From the NCBI RefSeq assembly GCF_001042715.1, contig NZ_CP009687.1, forward strand, positions 1,727,418-1,791,417: a stretch of 64,000 nt of DNA, given 5' to 3'. The translations under genes and the position numbers were made by a program. The notes under the pieces are model-generated. The model worked only from the letters and a program-made list of their open reading frames with translations. It made no database searches and was not told the DNA's origin. This DNA comes from Clostridium aceticum (GTDB taxonomy: Bacteria; Bacillota; Clostridia; Peptostreptococcales; Natronincolaceae). Within the stretch, counting starts at the first letter, position 1. Each line of letters opens with the position of its first letter. Below are positions 53,827-63,569 of the stretch, piece after piece.

Positions 53827-54885
53827 ATGAGTAATAAACTGATTGAAAAGCTCTATCATCATCATGTTTTAACAAAAGAAGAATTAGTGGCACTAATAAG
53901 TGGCTTAGAAGAGGAAGGTAAAAAATTGCTCTTCCACTATAGTTTGCAAACAAAAATTCGTTATTATGGTAAAAAAATATACATGAGGGGTCTTATCGAA
54001 TTCTCCAACTATTGTAAGCAAGACTGTCTTTATTGTGGTCTTAGGAGCTCTAATAAGAAGATAGAACGGTACCGACTTTCTGCTGAAGAAATTCTCCAGT
54101 GTTGCAAGGAAGGCTACCGCCTTGGCTATAGAACTTTTGTGCTTCAAAGTGGTGAAGATTTTTGGTACGAAGAAGATCAGTTGATTTACATTGTAGAAAA
54201 AATCAAAGAAATATATGAGGATGTTGCTGTCACCTTATCTATTGGAGAGAGAAGTAAAGAGCTTTACCAACAACTGTTCAAAGTGGGGGCAGATCGATTC
54301 TTGCTACGGCACGAAACTGCATCAAAGACTTTGTACGAAAAGCTTCATCCCACTATGAGTTTTGAAAGTAGAAGAGCTACCCTAAAGATGTTGAGGGAAA
54401 TTGGTTACCAAATAGGGGCTGGATTTATGGTGGGACTACCGGATCAGACAGCAGAAGACTTAGCAGAGGATTTGTTTTTTCTAAAGGAATTAAATCCTGA
54501 TATGATCGGGATAGGACCTTTTATTCCCCACGGAGAAACACCTTTAAGAAATGCTGTAGCAGGCTCCCTAGAGGATACATTGGTAATGGTGGCGTTAGCA
54601 CGATTAATGGTTCCAGAGGCTTTGTTACCTGCTACCACTGCACTAGGAACCTTGGACCTTAAAGGAAGAGAGAAGGCAATTTTAGCTGGAGCTAATGTTG
54701 TCATGCCTAATCTTTCTCCCACGAAAGTAAGGCCTCTTTATGAACTTTATGAAAATAAAATTTGCATTGATGATGAACCAGCCCATTGTCGGGATTGTAT
54801 AGAAAAAAGAATTACTTCTACAGGTATGGAAGTGGATTTAAGTCGAGGAGATAGTTTTCAATTCGAAAAAAATAAGCTTCAATAG
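53827..54885 (+). CDS. hydE: [FeFe]-hydrogenase H-cluster radical SAM maturase HydE
   Basis: A 352-residue radical SAM enzyme. The cluster motif C-x3-C-x2-C is in FSNYCKQDCLYCGLR, and GSLEDT, GIGPFIPHGETPL and NLSPTKVRPLYELY are typical of HydE. It processes the HydG-made iron complex for di-iron centre assembly. The ATG at 53827 lies six bases after GGAGG inside the end of hydF; the hydF stop is at 53822-53824, so translation is probably coupled. Confidence 0.96.
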   Translation: MSNKLIEKLYHHHVLTKEELVALISGLEEEGKKLLFHYSLQTKIRYYGKKIYMRGLIEFSNYCKQDCLYCGLRSSNKKIERYRLSAEEILQCCKEGYRLGYRTFVLQSGEDFWYEEDQLIYIVEKIKEIYEDVAVTLSIGERSKELYQQLFKVGADRFLLRHETASKTLYEKLHPTMSFESRRATLKMLREIGYQIGAGFMVGLPDQTAEDLAEDLFFLKELNPDMIGIGPFIPHGETPLRNAVAGSLEDTLVMVALARLMVPEALLPATTALGTLDLKGREKAILAGANVVMPNLSPTKVRPLYELYENKICIDDEPAHCRDCIEKRITSTGMEVDLSRGDSFQFEKNKLQ

Positions 54886-55019
54886 GTTTATTTTCATATG
54901 TATAAATGCAATAAGTGGCATATCCCCCAATTGCAGAAAGGACGGCGGGACTTCTTGTTATCTTCTATAATATAGCGTATAATGTATACGGGCACTATAT
55001 TGATTAGTGCAGATATCAG

Positions 55020-55060
55020 GCCAACTATGCAGGAAACATTAGCTAATACAATAGTTGGCT
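55020..55060 (+). terminator. Hairpin after hydE
   Basis: GCCAACTAT and ATAGTTGGC pair over 9 bp around a 22-base loop. No T-run, so it is a weak terminator candidate or part of the leader of the cyclophilin gene. Confidence 0.45.
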
Positions 55061-55090
55061 TATAATAAGATGATGATAAAGGAGAAGACG

Positions 55091-55723
55091 ATGATGACAA
55101 ACACTGGTATGAAAAAATTTATTGCAATGATGACGGTTGTACTGGCAATAACTTTACTAAGTACAGGATGTGATGGTGAAAAAGTTAGTGAAGAGCCTGA
55201 AATTACTAATAATACTGAAAATCCTAGGGTGCAGATAGAGATGCAGGATGGTAGCAAGATGGTTTTAGAATTATACCCTGAATTCGCTCCTAAAACAGTA
55301 GAAAACTTTGTTAATCTTTCTAAATCTGGCTTCTATGATGGTTTAACATTCCATAGAATAATTGAAGGATTTATGATTCAAGGCGGTGATCCTGATGGAA
55401 ATGGCACAGGAGGATCAGAGAAAAACATTGAAGGGGAATTTGCTGAAAATGGATTCCCACAAAACACTTTAAAACATACTAAAGGGGTTATTTCTATGGC
55501 ACGTAGTGGTGATCCCAATTCTGCAAGAAGCCAGTTTTTTATAATGCATGGGGATGAAAGTTTTCTTGATGGTAAATATGCAGCCTTCGGTAAGCTAATA
55601 GAGGGGGAAGAAACTCTAGATAAAATAGCAAATACACCTGTAGAGCTGAATCCTTATTCTGGAGAAGTATCTAGCCCTCAGGAGGACATAATCATTAAGC
55701 AAGTAACAATACTGGATAGATAA
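55091..55723 (+). CDS. Peptidyl-prolyl cis-trans isomerase, cyclophilin-type lipoprotein
   Basis: A 210-residue protein. A lipoprotein signal ends in LLSTGC, with Cys27 as the lipid anchor. The cyclophilin domain covers about residues 45-205: FHRIIEGFMIQGGDPDGNGTGG, SMARSGDPNSARSQFFI and DGKYAAFGKLIEG, including the active-site Arg and Phe. It folds exported proteins at the outer face of the membrane. The ATG at 55091 has GGAG six bases upstream. Confidence 0.93.
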   Translation: MMTNTGMKKFIAMMTVVLAITLLSTGCDGEKVSEEPEITNNTENPRVQIEMQDGSKMVLELYPEFAPKTVENFVNLSKSGFYDGLTFHRIIEGFMIQGGDPDGNGTGGSEKNIEGEFAENGFPQNTLKHTKGVISMARSGDPNSARSQFFIMHGDESFLDGKYAAFGKLIEGEETLDKIANTPVELNPYSGEVSSPQEDIIIKQVTILDR

Positions 55724-55756
55724 TAAATAATCTAATTATATATGTTTTACAGGCTT

Positions 55757-55792
55757 TAAAAAACGGCTACAACTCTTTGAGTTGTAGCCGTT
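55757..55792 (-). terminator. Terminator of the tRNA-Sec gene
   Basis: On the minus strand AACGGCTACAACTC and GAGTTGTAGCCGTT form a 14-bp stem followed by TTTTTT. It lies 16 bases beyond the tRNA 3' end. Confidence 0.85.
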
Positions 55793-55807
55793 GAAAGTTT
55801 AAATATA

Positions 55808-55904
55808 TGGCGGGAGTACGTGGGAATCGAACCCACCCAAGAGGCTACTAACCCCTCGCGCTGGTTTTGAAGACCAGAGGGCACACCAGCACCCATCTAC
55901 CCCC
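55808..55904 (-). tRNA. selC: tRNA-Sec (anticodon UCA)
   Basis: 97 bases including an encoded CCA. On the minus strand the acceptor GGGGGTAG faces GTACTCCC, and the D-stem is a long 6-bp type (GGGTGC/GTGCCC, loop TGGT). The anticodon arm is CTGGTCTTCAAAACCAG with TCA, a long variable arm follows with GAGG/CCTC pairing, and the T-arm is GTGGGTTCGATTCCCAC. The 6-bp D-stem, long extra arm and UCA anticodon identify tRNA-Sec. It is the adaptor for SelA/SelB encoded 40 kb away. Confidence 0.95.
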
Positions 55905-56085
55905 ATATGTTATGAATTATTGACACTAATGTAGTATACCATACATGTTTATTATATACAACTTGTTTTTTGTTTTTTTTTATGTTCTATGGCATCCTTT
56001 TGACGATATGATACAGATATAAATAGAAATTACTAATAAAACTTACTGAAAGCATTTAAAATTTCTTCTAATTCCTTCATAAGAA

Positions 56086-56871
56086 TTAATCTATTTTAAT
56101 TCCATAACCTTTTTTGAATATGTAGACTGCAGTTAAAAAAAGTCCAATGAGGAAGATACTGCCTGCCAACAACTGTAGTAATAAATTGCCTTCATAAACA
56201 CCTATATAAGTGTATCGAGTAAGATTTACAAGTGGATAGATAGGATTTATATATCTAATTTTCGATAAAATTCCAGGTAATTTTGTAATCTCAAAGAATA
56301 CACCTCCTATATAGGTTAACGGTGTAATAACAATAGCCAACACAAAATTCAATTTTTCAAAGCTATCTAATAAAAGACCTGAAATTAAGCCTATGGATGC
56401 AAAAATAAATGACGTGACAGAAAGAGAAATAAAGAAAAACAAAGGGTACTCTATTGTATATCCAACAAAAAAAGCTGTAGCTAAATAGGTTAATGTACCT
56501 ACCAGCAAACCTCTGAAGGTTCCACCAAGAATAAAGGCCAAAGATTTTTCTATATCAGAAATTGGATAGCTGTTCAAATCTTGTATAGTATTTTGAAATT
56601 TTTGTACAATGATAGAAAATGCAGGGTTTTGGAATGCGGAAAGGATTGCCCCCATGGTAGTTAACCCAGGGACAAGAAAGTGGAGATAACTTATCCCTTC
56701 GATGCCCACTTCTCTAGTTTGCAGCATTCCTCCAAATATACCTAAATACAGTATATTTGAAAGTAAAGGGGCAAGAATAGTTTGAACAGAAACCTTCATA
56801 AACCTATGAATTTCCCTTTTGAGTAATGTTACAAAACCAATTTTATTATAAAATATCAAATTTTTACCCAT
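56086..56871 (-). CDS. ABC-2 type transporter permease
   Basis: A 261-residue protein with six predicted helices and the ABC-2 signature region near the C-terminus (LSKIRYINPIYPLVNLTRY). Transporters of this NodJ/DrrB-like type export lipids, polysaccharides or drugs. The ATPase gene lies just upstream with an 11-base gap, and GGAGG precedes this start. The substrate cannot be told. Confidence 0.9.
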   Translation of the reverse strand: MGKNLIFYNKIGFVTLLKREIHRFMKVSVQTILAPLLSNILYLGIFGGMLQTREVGIEGISYLHFLVPGLTTMGAILSAFQNPAFSIIVQKFQNTIQDLNSYPISDIEKSLAFILGGTFRGLLVGTLTYLATAFFVGYTIEYPLFFFISLSVTSFIFASIGLISGLLLDSFEKLNFVLAIVITPLTYIGGVFFEITKLPGILSKIRYINPIYPLVNLTRYTYIGVYEGNLLLQLLAGSIFLIGLFLTAVYIFKKGYGIKID

Positions 56872-56882
56872 ATATGATCCTC

Positions 56883-57788
56883 CTAACGTCTGATTAACTG
56901 TAGATAGATATCTTCCAAACTTTGTTTTTCTATATTTAAGTCTATAAATTTCATATTTTTTTGCACTATTTTCTCTATAACCTTTGTTAAATCATTTTTT
57001 ACAATCTTCAGTATAAGTTTTTTCTTATCTTTTATTTCTACATTGTACTCACTTAAAAATTTAAAGTCATTTATACTTAATTCGCAATCAAAGTCGATTT
57101 CTACTTTTATTTCTTTAGAAAAGTCTTTTAACAATTTATCCTTCGGTTCATCTGCAATAATTTCCCCTTTATTTATTACAACCACCCTTTTACATAGTTT
57201 TTCTGCTTCTTCAATATAGTGGGTGGTCAATATGATGGTCATCCCTGACTTATGTAATTTTTTTAGAAATTCATACATAGCGTGTCTTAATTCTATATCT
57301 ACTCCAGCGGTAGGTTCGTCTAGAATAAGAATTTCTGGTTTATGGATAAGGGCTTTTGCTATCAATAGTCTTCTTTTCATCCCCCCTGAGAGTTCTCTAC
57401 CATAAGCCTTTTTCTTATCCTCTAATGCCAAGGACTCCAATAATTCATCAATATACGCATTGTTGTTTTTAAAGCCAAAGTATCCCGCCTGCTTTTTTAA
57501 AATCTCCTCCACAGTAAAAGCAGTCTCATAGGATATTTCCTGAGGAACAATACCAATAATTTTTTTTGTTTCCAATTCGCTGTTTTCTAGATCGTGATCT
57601 CCTATTTTTACCTCGCCATGGGTCTTTTTAACATTTCCTGCCAGTATGTTGATTAAAGTAGTTTTTCCCGCACCATTTTGACCAAGTAGTGCTGTGAATT
57701 CCCCCTTTTCTATATTTAAGTTAATGTCTTTTAAAGCTACTTTTTTTGTTTTTAAATAAGTTTTTGACAAATTACTTATAGTTAGCAT
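56883..57788 (-). CDS. ABC transporter ATP-binding protein
   Basis: A 301-residue ATPase: Walker A GQNGAGKTT, signature LSGGMKRR, Walker B ILILDEPTAGVD, and a C-terminal extension of about 90 residues typical of DrrA/CcmA-type exporter subunits. It drives the permease encoded downstream. The ATG follows AGGAGGG. The pair forms a two-gene operon with no obvious regulator. Confidence 0.92.
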   Translation of the reverse strand: MLTISNLSKTYLKTKKVALKDINLNIEKGEFTALLGQNGAGKTTLINILAGNVKKTHGEVKIGDHDLENSELETKKIIGIVPQEISYETAFTVEEILKKQAGYFGFKNNNAYIDELLESLALEDKKKAYGRELSGGMKRRLLIAKALIHKPEILILDEPTAGVDIELRHAMYEFLKKLHKSGMTIILTTHYIEEAEKLCKRVVVINKGEIIADEPKDKLLKDFSKEIKVEIDFDCELSINDFKFLSEYNVEIKDKKKLILKIVKNDLTKVIEKIVQKNMKFIDLNIEKQSLEDIYLQLIRR

Positions 57789-57971
57789 TCATACCCTCCT
57801 TAATAATAGCGGTGGTTATACTTATATTTTTTTACTTCTTTAAACCTATACCACTGTTGCGTGTAAGCTAAACCTTAAAACTTAAAAAGAAGGGTTATCA
57901 GTAAGAGTAGACAGAATTCTTTTATTCTCTATCCTTTACTAAAGATTATAGATGATGTATTGTCAAAATAA

Positions 57972-58014
57972 AAAGAAGAGTAATATCATTTAAAGATGCT
58001 ATTATCTCTTCTTT
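57972..58014 (-). terminator. Terminator of the DUF378 gene
   Basis: On the minus strand AAAGAAGAGATAATAGCAT and ATGATATTACTCTTCTTT pair imperfectly, followed by TTATTTT. Confidence 0.75.
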
Positions 58015-58050
58015 CTCAAAACGCTTTTTAATTATATTCAAGACGCTTTA

Positions 58051-58251
58051 TTACTCTCTTGAGGCAGTTCTTTCTCTAAACAAGAGACTGATACAATAAG
58101 CACCAGCAATTCCTACCAAAGTATATATGGCTCTACTTAATAAAGTACCTTGACCGCCAAATAAAGATGCTACTAAATCAAACTGAAATAAGCCTATTAG
58201 ACCCCAGTTTAATGCACCTATGATTACTAATATAAGAGCTAATCTATCCAT
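58051..58251 (-). CDS. DUF378 small membrane protein
   Basis: A 66-residue protein with two membrane helices (LALILVIIGALNWGLIGLF and AIYTLVGIAGAYCISLLF) joined by DLVASLFGG. This is the complete DUF378 pattern. Common in Bacteria, function unknown. Minus-strand AAGGAGTTG precedes the ATG. Confidence 0.88.
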   Translation of the reverse strand: MDRLALILVIIGALNWGLIGLFQFDLVASLFGGQGTLLSRAIYTLVGIAGAYCISLLFRERTASRE

Positions 58252-58444
58252 TCTAACAACTCCTTAACAAAATAAATTAACTTCTATATTAGTATGTATT
58301 GTTTTAAAATAATCATACGTTTTATTTTAAGTTATAAAAAGTCCTAAAGTACCGAAAATTTAAGAATAAAAGTAAATATTAAAAAAGTATATTTTTCTAA
58401 AATTTGGATAAAATAACCTTCTAGATAGATAAGGAGGTTTTTTT

Positions 58445-59086
58445 ATGTTTAGAAAAAGAAAAAGATTCCCTTTTAAAGTGGCTTTCTTCATTATAGCTTT
58501 CAGCTTTATCTTAGTAGGATTTTTTGTTGGATATTATAGGTTTTCCTCTCCGCAGGAGGAAGAAATACCCTTTGCAGAAAAGAACAATGTAGAGTTGAAG
58601 GAAGATATTGATGATATTTACGAAGTAAGAGAAAACAATGAGGCAGCAGTAACCCAATATGAGGACCGTATTGAACTGGAAACTAGAATAGTATATAGAA
58701 CTCTTTATACAGTGTGTGAAAATACTATAGAGGAAGTATTAGCACCAGTGAATATTATGGTGGGATTAAATGAAGCTGGGTTTCAAGAGTATATAGTAAG
58801 TAGCGATCCTTCCTTTGAAATTCAAAAATTTTCAACAGAAGAAGTAATTCTATATCAAAGAAAGGAGGCTATATGTCCAAATCACTATAACCAATACCTC
58901 ATTACAGATAGTGAAGGGTATATAGCAATTTATCATATTAATGAAGGTGGAGAAAAAATACTAGTGGAAAAAACATCAATTTCCATAGCTGTATTACCCC
59001 ATGTAGATCAGGAAAAATTAAAAACTGGTATATTTAGAAGAACAAGAGAAGAGGCTTACCAGCTTTTAGAAGACTACAGTAGTTAA
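58445..59086 (+). CDS. BofC-like protein (BofC C-terminal domain)
   Basis: A 213-residue protein with an N-terminal membrane helix (VAFFIIAFSFILVGFFVGYY), an acidic linker, and a C-terminal domain (SEGYIAIYHINEGGEKILVEKTSISIAVLPHVDQEKL) resembling BofC_C. In Bacillus, bofC lies beside ruvA, and BofC restrains the SpoIVB protease in the sigma-K checkpoint. The same neighbourhood here supports the name, but the middle part (YRTLYTVCENTIEEVL) is divergent, so function is an inference. Start after AAGGAGG. Confidence 0.75.
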   Translation: MFRKRKRFPFKVAFFIIAFSFILVGFFVGYYRFSSPQEEEIPFAEKNNVELKEDIDDIYEVRENNEAAVTQYEDRIELETRIVYRTLYTVCENTIEEVLAPVNIMVGLNEAGFQEYIVSSDPSFEIQKFSTEEVILYQRKEAICPNHYNQYLITDSEGYIAIYHINEGGEKILVEKTSISIAVLPHVDQEKLKTGIFRRTREEAYQLLEDYSS

Positions 59087-59150
59087 AAAACCCCCTACAA
59101 TACCTAGGAAGCCCTTGCTTCACCAAAATAAGAAGATGCCAAAGGATTAC

Positions 59151-59198
59151 AACAGCGAGACGATATGATCTATAACCAAAGTCATATCGTCTTTTGTT
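59151..59198 (+). terminator. Terminator before ruvC
   Basis: CAACAGCGAGACGATATGA and TCATATCGTCTTTTGTTG form a stem with one bulge and a 13-base loop, with TTTTG in the arm. It ends the bofC-like transcript. Confidence 0.75.
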
Positions 59199-59314
59199 GC
59201 TGAGGAACTGAAGCCTATATAGGGAACTAAGCTTAGTGTAATATCGCTTTTTATGGTAGAATATGTTACACTATGAAATAGCATGGATGTATTCAATATA
59301 ATGGAGGAATTAAA

Positions 59315-59809
59315 ATGATCATACTAGGTATTGACCCAGGTATCGCTATTATGGGATATGGTATTATTAATTATACAGGGAATAGATTTGAGGTAATAGA
59401 TTATGGAGCTATAACTACTTCAAGCAAGATTTCTACTGCAGAACGTTTAAAAAAAATATATGAAGAACTGAATAGCATCATAATAAAATATCATCCAGAA
59501 GCTGTAGTGATAGAAGAACTTTTTTTTAATACCAATGCTAAAACAGTATTATTAGTAGGACAAGCTAGAGGTGTAGCAGTATTGGCTGCTGCCAATAGCA
59601 ACAAACCAATTTATGAATATACACCTCTACAAGTAAAGCAAGGCGTAGTAGGATACGGAAGAGCAGAGAAACACCAGGTTCAACAAATGATAAAAACAAT
59701 ATTAAATCTTGAAAAGATTCCAAAACCAGATGACGTTGCTGATGCCTTAGCAGTTGCTGTTTGTCATGCTCATTCGGGAAATTTCAAAGATTTATTTAAA
59801 CTAAAATGA
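59315..59809 (+). CDS. ruvC: Crossover junction endodeoxyribonuclease RuvC
   Basis: A 164-residue Holliday-junction resolvase. The acidic catalytic residues lie in ILGIDPGI (Asp), [10 protein letters not shown] (Glu pair) and [15 protein letters not shown] (Asp pair). It forms a resolvasome with RuvAB, whose genes follow directly. ATG after TGGAGG. Normal length. Confidence 0.97.
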   Translation: MIILGIDPGIAIMGYGIINYTGNRFEVIDYGAITTSSKISTAERLKKIYEELNSIIIKYHPEAVVIEELFFNTNAKTVLLVGQARGVAVLAAANSNKPIYEYTPLQVKQGVVGYGRAEKHQVQQMIKTILNLEKIPKPDDVADALAVAVCHAHSGNFKDLFKLK

Positions 59810-59834
59810 TGAAGATTGTCTGGAGGGGATGAAC

Positions 59835-60416
59835 TTGTTTGAGTATATAAAAGGAGTAGTAAGTGATGTAATTTTAGATAAAATTATTGTTGAAGTAGGG
59901 GGCATAGGATATCGTATACACAGTAGTATCCACAGTGCTGCTGCTACAAAGCCAGGAGAAACCATTACTATTTTTACTCACTTTGTTGTACGCGAGGATG
60001 AAATAAGTTTATATGGTTTTACTACAAAGGAAGAATTAAACATGTTTGAAAAACTAATTTCCGTTTCAAAAATAGGTCCTAAGGTAGGAACTGCTGTATT
60101 ATCCACCTATACCCCTGCAAAGTTAGCAAACTATATCATAAACAACGATATACAGAGTATTTCAAAGGTGCCGGGAATAGGAAAAAAGACTGCTGAAAGA
60201 ATTATTTTAGAACTAAGAGATAAAGTAAAGCAATGGAACTTAGAAACAGAAGAGGATATGGTTATAGATATACCATCTAGCTATGAAGTTATAGAGGCAC
60301 TGATGGCTTTAGGTTATAACAGACAGGAAGCTGAAAAAGCTTTTGATGTTGTTAAAAAGGAGAAACTACCTGTAGAAGAGATGATTAAAAAGGCATTAAA
60401 ACTGTTAGTAAGATAA
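59835..60416 (+). CDS. ruvA: Holliday junction DNA helicase subunit RuvA
   Basis: A 193-residue protein with the N-terminal OB domain (FEYIKGVVSDVILDKIIVEVGGIGYRI), helix-hairpin-helix motifs (SVSKIGPKVGTAVL and KVPGIGKKTAERIILELR) and the C-terminal domain III that contacts RuvB. The TTG at 59835 gives the usual MFEYIKG start eight bases after GGAGGGG. The ATG at 59829 is only one base from the ribosome binding site. Confidence 0.95.
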   Translation: MFEYIKGVVSDVILDKIIVEVGGIGYRIHSSIHSAAATKPGETITIFTHFVVREDEISLYGFTTKEELNMFEKLISVSKIGPKVGTAVLSTYTPAKLANYIINNDIQSISKVPGIGKKTAERIILELRDKVKQWNLETEEDMVIDIPSSYEVIEALMALGYNRQEAEKAFDVVKKEKLPVEEMIKKALKLLVR

Positions 60417-60431
60417 GTAGGGGTGAAAAAA

Positions 60432-61445
60432 ATGTTTATGGAAAATGATGAAAGAATTGTAACCAGTCATATAAGGGATGAAGATAAACAGGTGGAAAAT
60501 GGTTTGCGGCCTAAGTACCTGGAAAGTTATATAGGACAAGACAAAGTCAAGGAAAAACTGAAAATTTTCATTGAAGCAGCAACTGCTAGAAAAGAAGCAC
60601 TGGACCACGTGCTTTTATATGGCCCCCCTGGGTTAGGAAAAACAACCCTTTCAAATATTATTGCAAATGAAATGAATGTCAATATCCGAATAACCTCGGG
60701 ACCTGCCATTGAGCGTCCAGGAGACTTAGCAGCTATTTTAACAAATCTTTCAGAAAACGATGTGTTGTTTATAGATGAAATACATAGATTAAACAGAAGC
60801 GTTGAAGAAATACTATATCCAGCAATGGAGGATTTTGCCTTAGATATCATTATAGGAAAAGGGCCAAGTGCTAGATCAATTCGACTGGATTTATGTAAAT
60901 TTACTTTGATAGGTGCCACCACAAGAGCAGGATTACTTACCTCGCCATTAAGGGATCGATTTGGAGTAATCTGCAAGTTAGATTTATATAACACCCATCA
61001 GTTGACAGATATCGTCAAGCGTTCGGGAAATATCCTAGGAGTAGAGATTGTAGAAGAAGCTGCTGTAGAGATAGCCTCACGATCTAGAGGGACCCCTCGT
61101 ATCGCAAATCGACTACTAAAAAGAGTAAGAGATTATGCACAAGTACGGGCTGAAGGGAAAATAACTAAAACAGTAGCAAAAGAAGCACTGACACTACTGG
61201 AAATTGACGAACTTGGCTTAGATGCAGTGGATAAAAAAATAATAGAGACTATGATCGACAACTTTGGTGGAGGGCCGGTAGGCATAGATACATTGGCTGC
61301 CTCCACAGCAGAAGAAAAAAATACCATTGAAGATGTTTATGAACCTTATCTATTGCAAATTGGATTTATCAATAGAACCCCCAGAGGTCGTATGGTATCA
61401 GAGAAGGCATATAAACACTTTAATATTCCATATAAAAAGGAGTAA
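60432..61445 (+). CDS. ruvB: Holliday junction branch-migration ATPase RuvB
   Basis: A 337-residue AAA+ motor. Walker A is [14 protein letters not shown], Walker B is [12 protein letters not shown], sensor 1 is [11 protein letters not shown], and the Arg finger region is [15 protein letters not shown]. The C-terminal winged helix is present. ATG at 60432 has GGGGTG upstream. It works with RuvA and RuvC in recombination repair. Confidence 0.97.
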   Translation: MFMENDERIVTSHIRDEDKQVENGLRPKYLESYIGQDKVKEKLKIFIEAATARKEALDHVLLYGPPGLGKTTLSNIIANEMNVNIRITSGPAIERPGDLAAILTNLSENDVLFIDEIHRLNRSVEEILYPAMEDFALDIIIGKGPSARSIRLDLCKFTLIGATTRAGLLTSPLRDRFGVICKLDLYNTHQLTDIVKRSGNILGVEIVEEAAVEIASRSRGTPRIANRLLKRVRDYAQVRAEGKITKTVAKEALTLLEIDELGLDAVDKKIIETMIDNFGGGPVGIDTLAASTAEEKNTIEDVYEPYLLQIGFINRTPRGRMVSEKAYKHFNIPYKKE

Positions 61446-61451
61446 CATAGA

Positions 61452-61664
61452 ATGGAGAACTTTGGTAGAATCTTGATTCTTTTAGGAATAGGGACTTTTA
61501 TATTAGGGATAGTGTTGATGATTGGAGGAAAATTTGGTTTAGGTAGATTGCCGGGAGATATTTTCTTTCAAAAAGGAAACTTTACTTTCTATTTTCCCCT
61601 AGTAACAAGCATTCTTTTAAGTATTTTCTTAACACTTATTCTTAACTTCTTTTTTAGAAGATAA
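61452..61664 (+). CDS. DUF2905 small membrane protein
   Basis: A 70-residue protein with two helices separated by GRLPGDIFFQKGNFTFYFP, the DUF2905 signature. It usually lies beside ruvB in Firmicutes, as here, six bases after its stop, with AAAAAGGAGTAACATAG ahead. Function unknown. Confidence 0.9.
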   Translation: MENFGRILILLGIGTFILGIVLMIGGKFGLGRLPGDIFFQKGNFTFYFPLVTSILLSIFLTLILNFFFRR

Positions 61665-61832
61665 TGTCTTGTAAAGAAAGACCCTATACATGAGACAGAT
61701 TTTTAGTAGATTATTGATTTTCTAATAAGTTTTATTTTCCAGATAAACTTCTTGAAGGAATATCTTAAGAACTTGTCGAAAAAGATATAATTGTAGCAAT
61801 AATGTATAAGCCAAAGGGGGACCAATTCTATC

Positions 61833-63563
61833 ATGAAAAAAACTAGATTCAAAGCAATCGTATTTTTAATCCTATTGATGATAATAAGTAATGTGCAAAC
61901 AGTTTTTGCCTTTAATAAGGCACAAATCCCTACACATATAGAAATTGGACTTTTTTTCGAAAACTCCGCTAAATCGACTCTTCATTTGAAGGCAGTTAAT
62001 GGATTTGAAGTAGGCGTATTTCAACACAATAATTTTGTAAGACTATTTGATATGTTGGATAAACAAGAAATAATTTTAAGAAAAGATACCTACTATATGG
62101 GATCTGGGAGAAATTATGTGGAATATACTGGAAGTATTGATTCTATAACCAACACTTCTAACCTTCAAGGACCTTATCATGTACAAGTTGCTGATAATTT
62201 TAGTAGTAGCATTGAAGCTTTAAGCTTTATACAATCTTTAAATGCAGGAGGCCAACAACCTTATTTGGTATATGAAAATGGTTGGAAGGTGTTTATAGGA
62301 TTGTACCTACATCAAGAGGAAGCCCAGTTGAAGGCAGAAGAGATAAGTAGTATAAGCGGTCAACATGCAAGGGTAATTTCTCCATCAGCTAGAAGGGTAC
62401 AGGTCTTAGACTTGACAGGAACACCATTATTTATGTTTGATAGTGGGGAAAATATTTACTTTCGAGGCTTTGAAGACAAAGGAAGTACGTCTTTAGTAAA
62501 TGTGGAGGGAAGAAATTATCGAGGTGCAATTGGTGCAAAAAGATTAAGTGCTAGTGATATGTCTATTGTCAACAAACTGCTTTTAGAAGAATACTTATAT
62601 GGGGTAGTGCCAAGGGAAATGCCAGCGTCGTGGGCAGTAGAAGCACTAAAAGCACAAGCGGTGGTTGCCAGAGGATATGCTGTAGCAAATGTAGGTAGAC
62701 TTACAAGTTCGGGTTTTGACTTGTGTAATACAACAAGGTCTCAAGTGTATGGTGGTTATGACGTTGAACATGCTAATAGCAATCGTGCTGTCAATGAAAC
62801 AGCCTCTAGAGTGGTTACCTATAATGGAAGTATCATCAGTGCCTTTTATCACTCCAATAGTGGTGGACATACAGAAAACAGTGAAAATGTTTGGTCTAAC
62901 CCCCTGCCTTATATAAGAGGCGTAAAGGATGATTTTTCCTTAGATGCTCCTAACTCCACTTGGAAAGAAGTATTTACTAGAAGTCAAGTAAGGAGCCTGT
63001 TGGAAAAAAACAATATTTTTGTAGGAGATATCATAGATATTAAGGCTACCTCTGTTTCTGAAAATGGTAGAATTTTGGAATTAACAATTTATGGTACCAG
63101 TAGAAACGAAGTATTAGCAAAAGAAAGAAGTAGAACTTTATTTGGACTAAAAAGTACTTGGTTTACAGTGAATACTATAGGTAATACTATAGATAATACT
63201 ATAGATAATACTCCAGATAATGTTGCAGTTAATGATAGTGTTGCAGTACGAGGAGAGGCTAGGATCATAGACTCGATGCAGCTGCAGAATCAGTCTATTC
63301 TTTCGGCAAACGGCATAACAAAAATTACAGATCCTGCTAATATAAAAATCTTTGATGGTAAAAACTATAGAGGGATAAAATCTTCTTCAGTTTCAGAACC
63401 TTCTATTGTAAAATCCTCTATTGCAGAGTCTTTTGAGTTTGTTGGTAGAGGATATGGACATGGTTTAGGAATGAGTCAATATGGAGCAAAAAAAATGGCG
63501 GAAGAAGGACATAACTATATACAAATACTAGCCCATTATTATACAGGCACAAAGGTGGAATAA
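61833..63563 (+). CDS. spoIID: SpoIID/LytB domain protein
   Basis: A 576-residue protein with a signal peptide (FKAIVFLILLMIISNVQTVFA). A SPOR-like region follows (residues about 108-195, GPYHVQVADNF … HARVISPSARR), then the SpoIID lytic transglycosylase domain (LLEEYLYGVVPREMPASWAVEALKAQAVVARGYA, with the catalytic Glu in PREMP; then CNTTRSQVYGG and FYHSNSGGHTE). It degrades peptidoglycan during forespore engulfment. An inserted tandem run NTIGNTIDNTIDNTPDN (about residues 448-464) splits the domain. It is encoded between ruvB and queA. Confidence 0.92.
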   Translation: MKKTRFKAIVFLILLMIISNVQTVFAFNKAQIPTHIEIGLFFENSAKSTLHLKAVNGFEVGVFQHNNFVRLFDMLDKQEIILRKDTYYMGSGRNYVEYTGSIDSITNTSNLQGPYHVQVADNFSSSIEALSFIQSLNAGGQQPYLVYENGWKVFIGLYLHQEEAQLKAEEISSISGQHARVISPSARRVQVLDLTGTPLFMFDSGENIYFRGFEDKGSTSLVNVEGRNYRGAIGAKRLSASDMSIVNKLLLEEYLYGVVPREMPASWAVEALKAQAVVARGYAVANVGRLTSSGFDLCNTTRSQVYGGYDVEHANSNRAVNETASRVVTYNGSIISAFYHSNSGGHTENSENVWSNPLPYIRGVKDDFSLDAPNSTWKEVFTRSQVRSLLEKNNIFVGDIIDIKATSVSENGRILELTIYGTSRNEVLAKERSRTLFGLKSTWFTVNTIGNTIDNTIDNTPDNVAVNDSVAVRGEARIIDSMQLQNQSILSANGITKITDPANIKIFDGKNYRGIKSSSVSEPSIVKSSIAESFEFVGRGYGHGLGMSQYGAKKMAEEGHNYIQILAHYYTGTKVE

Positions 63564-63569
63564 ACAAGA

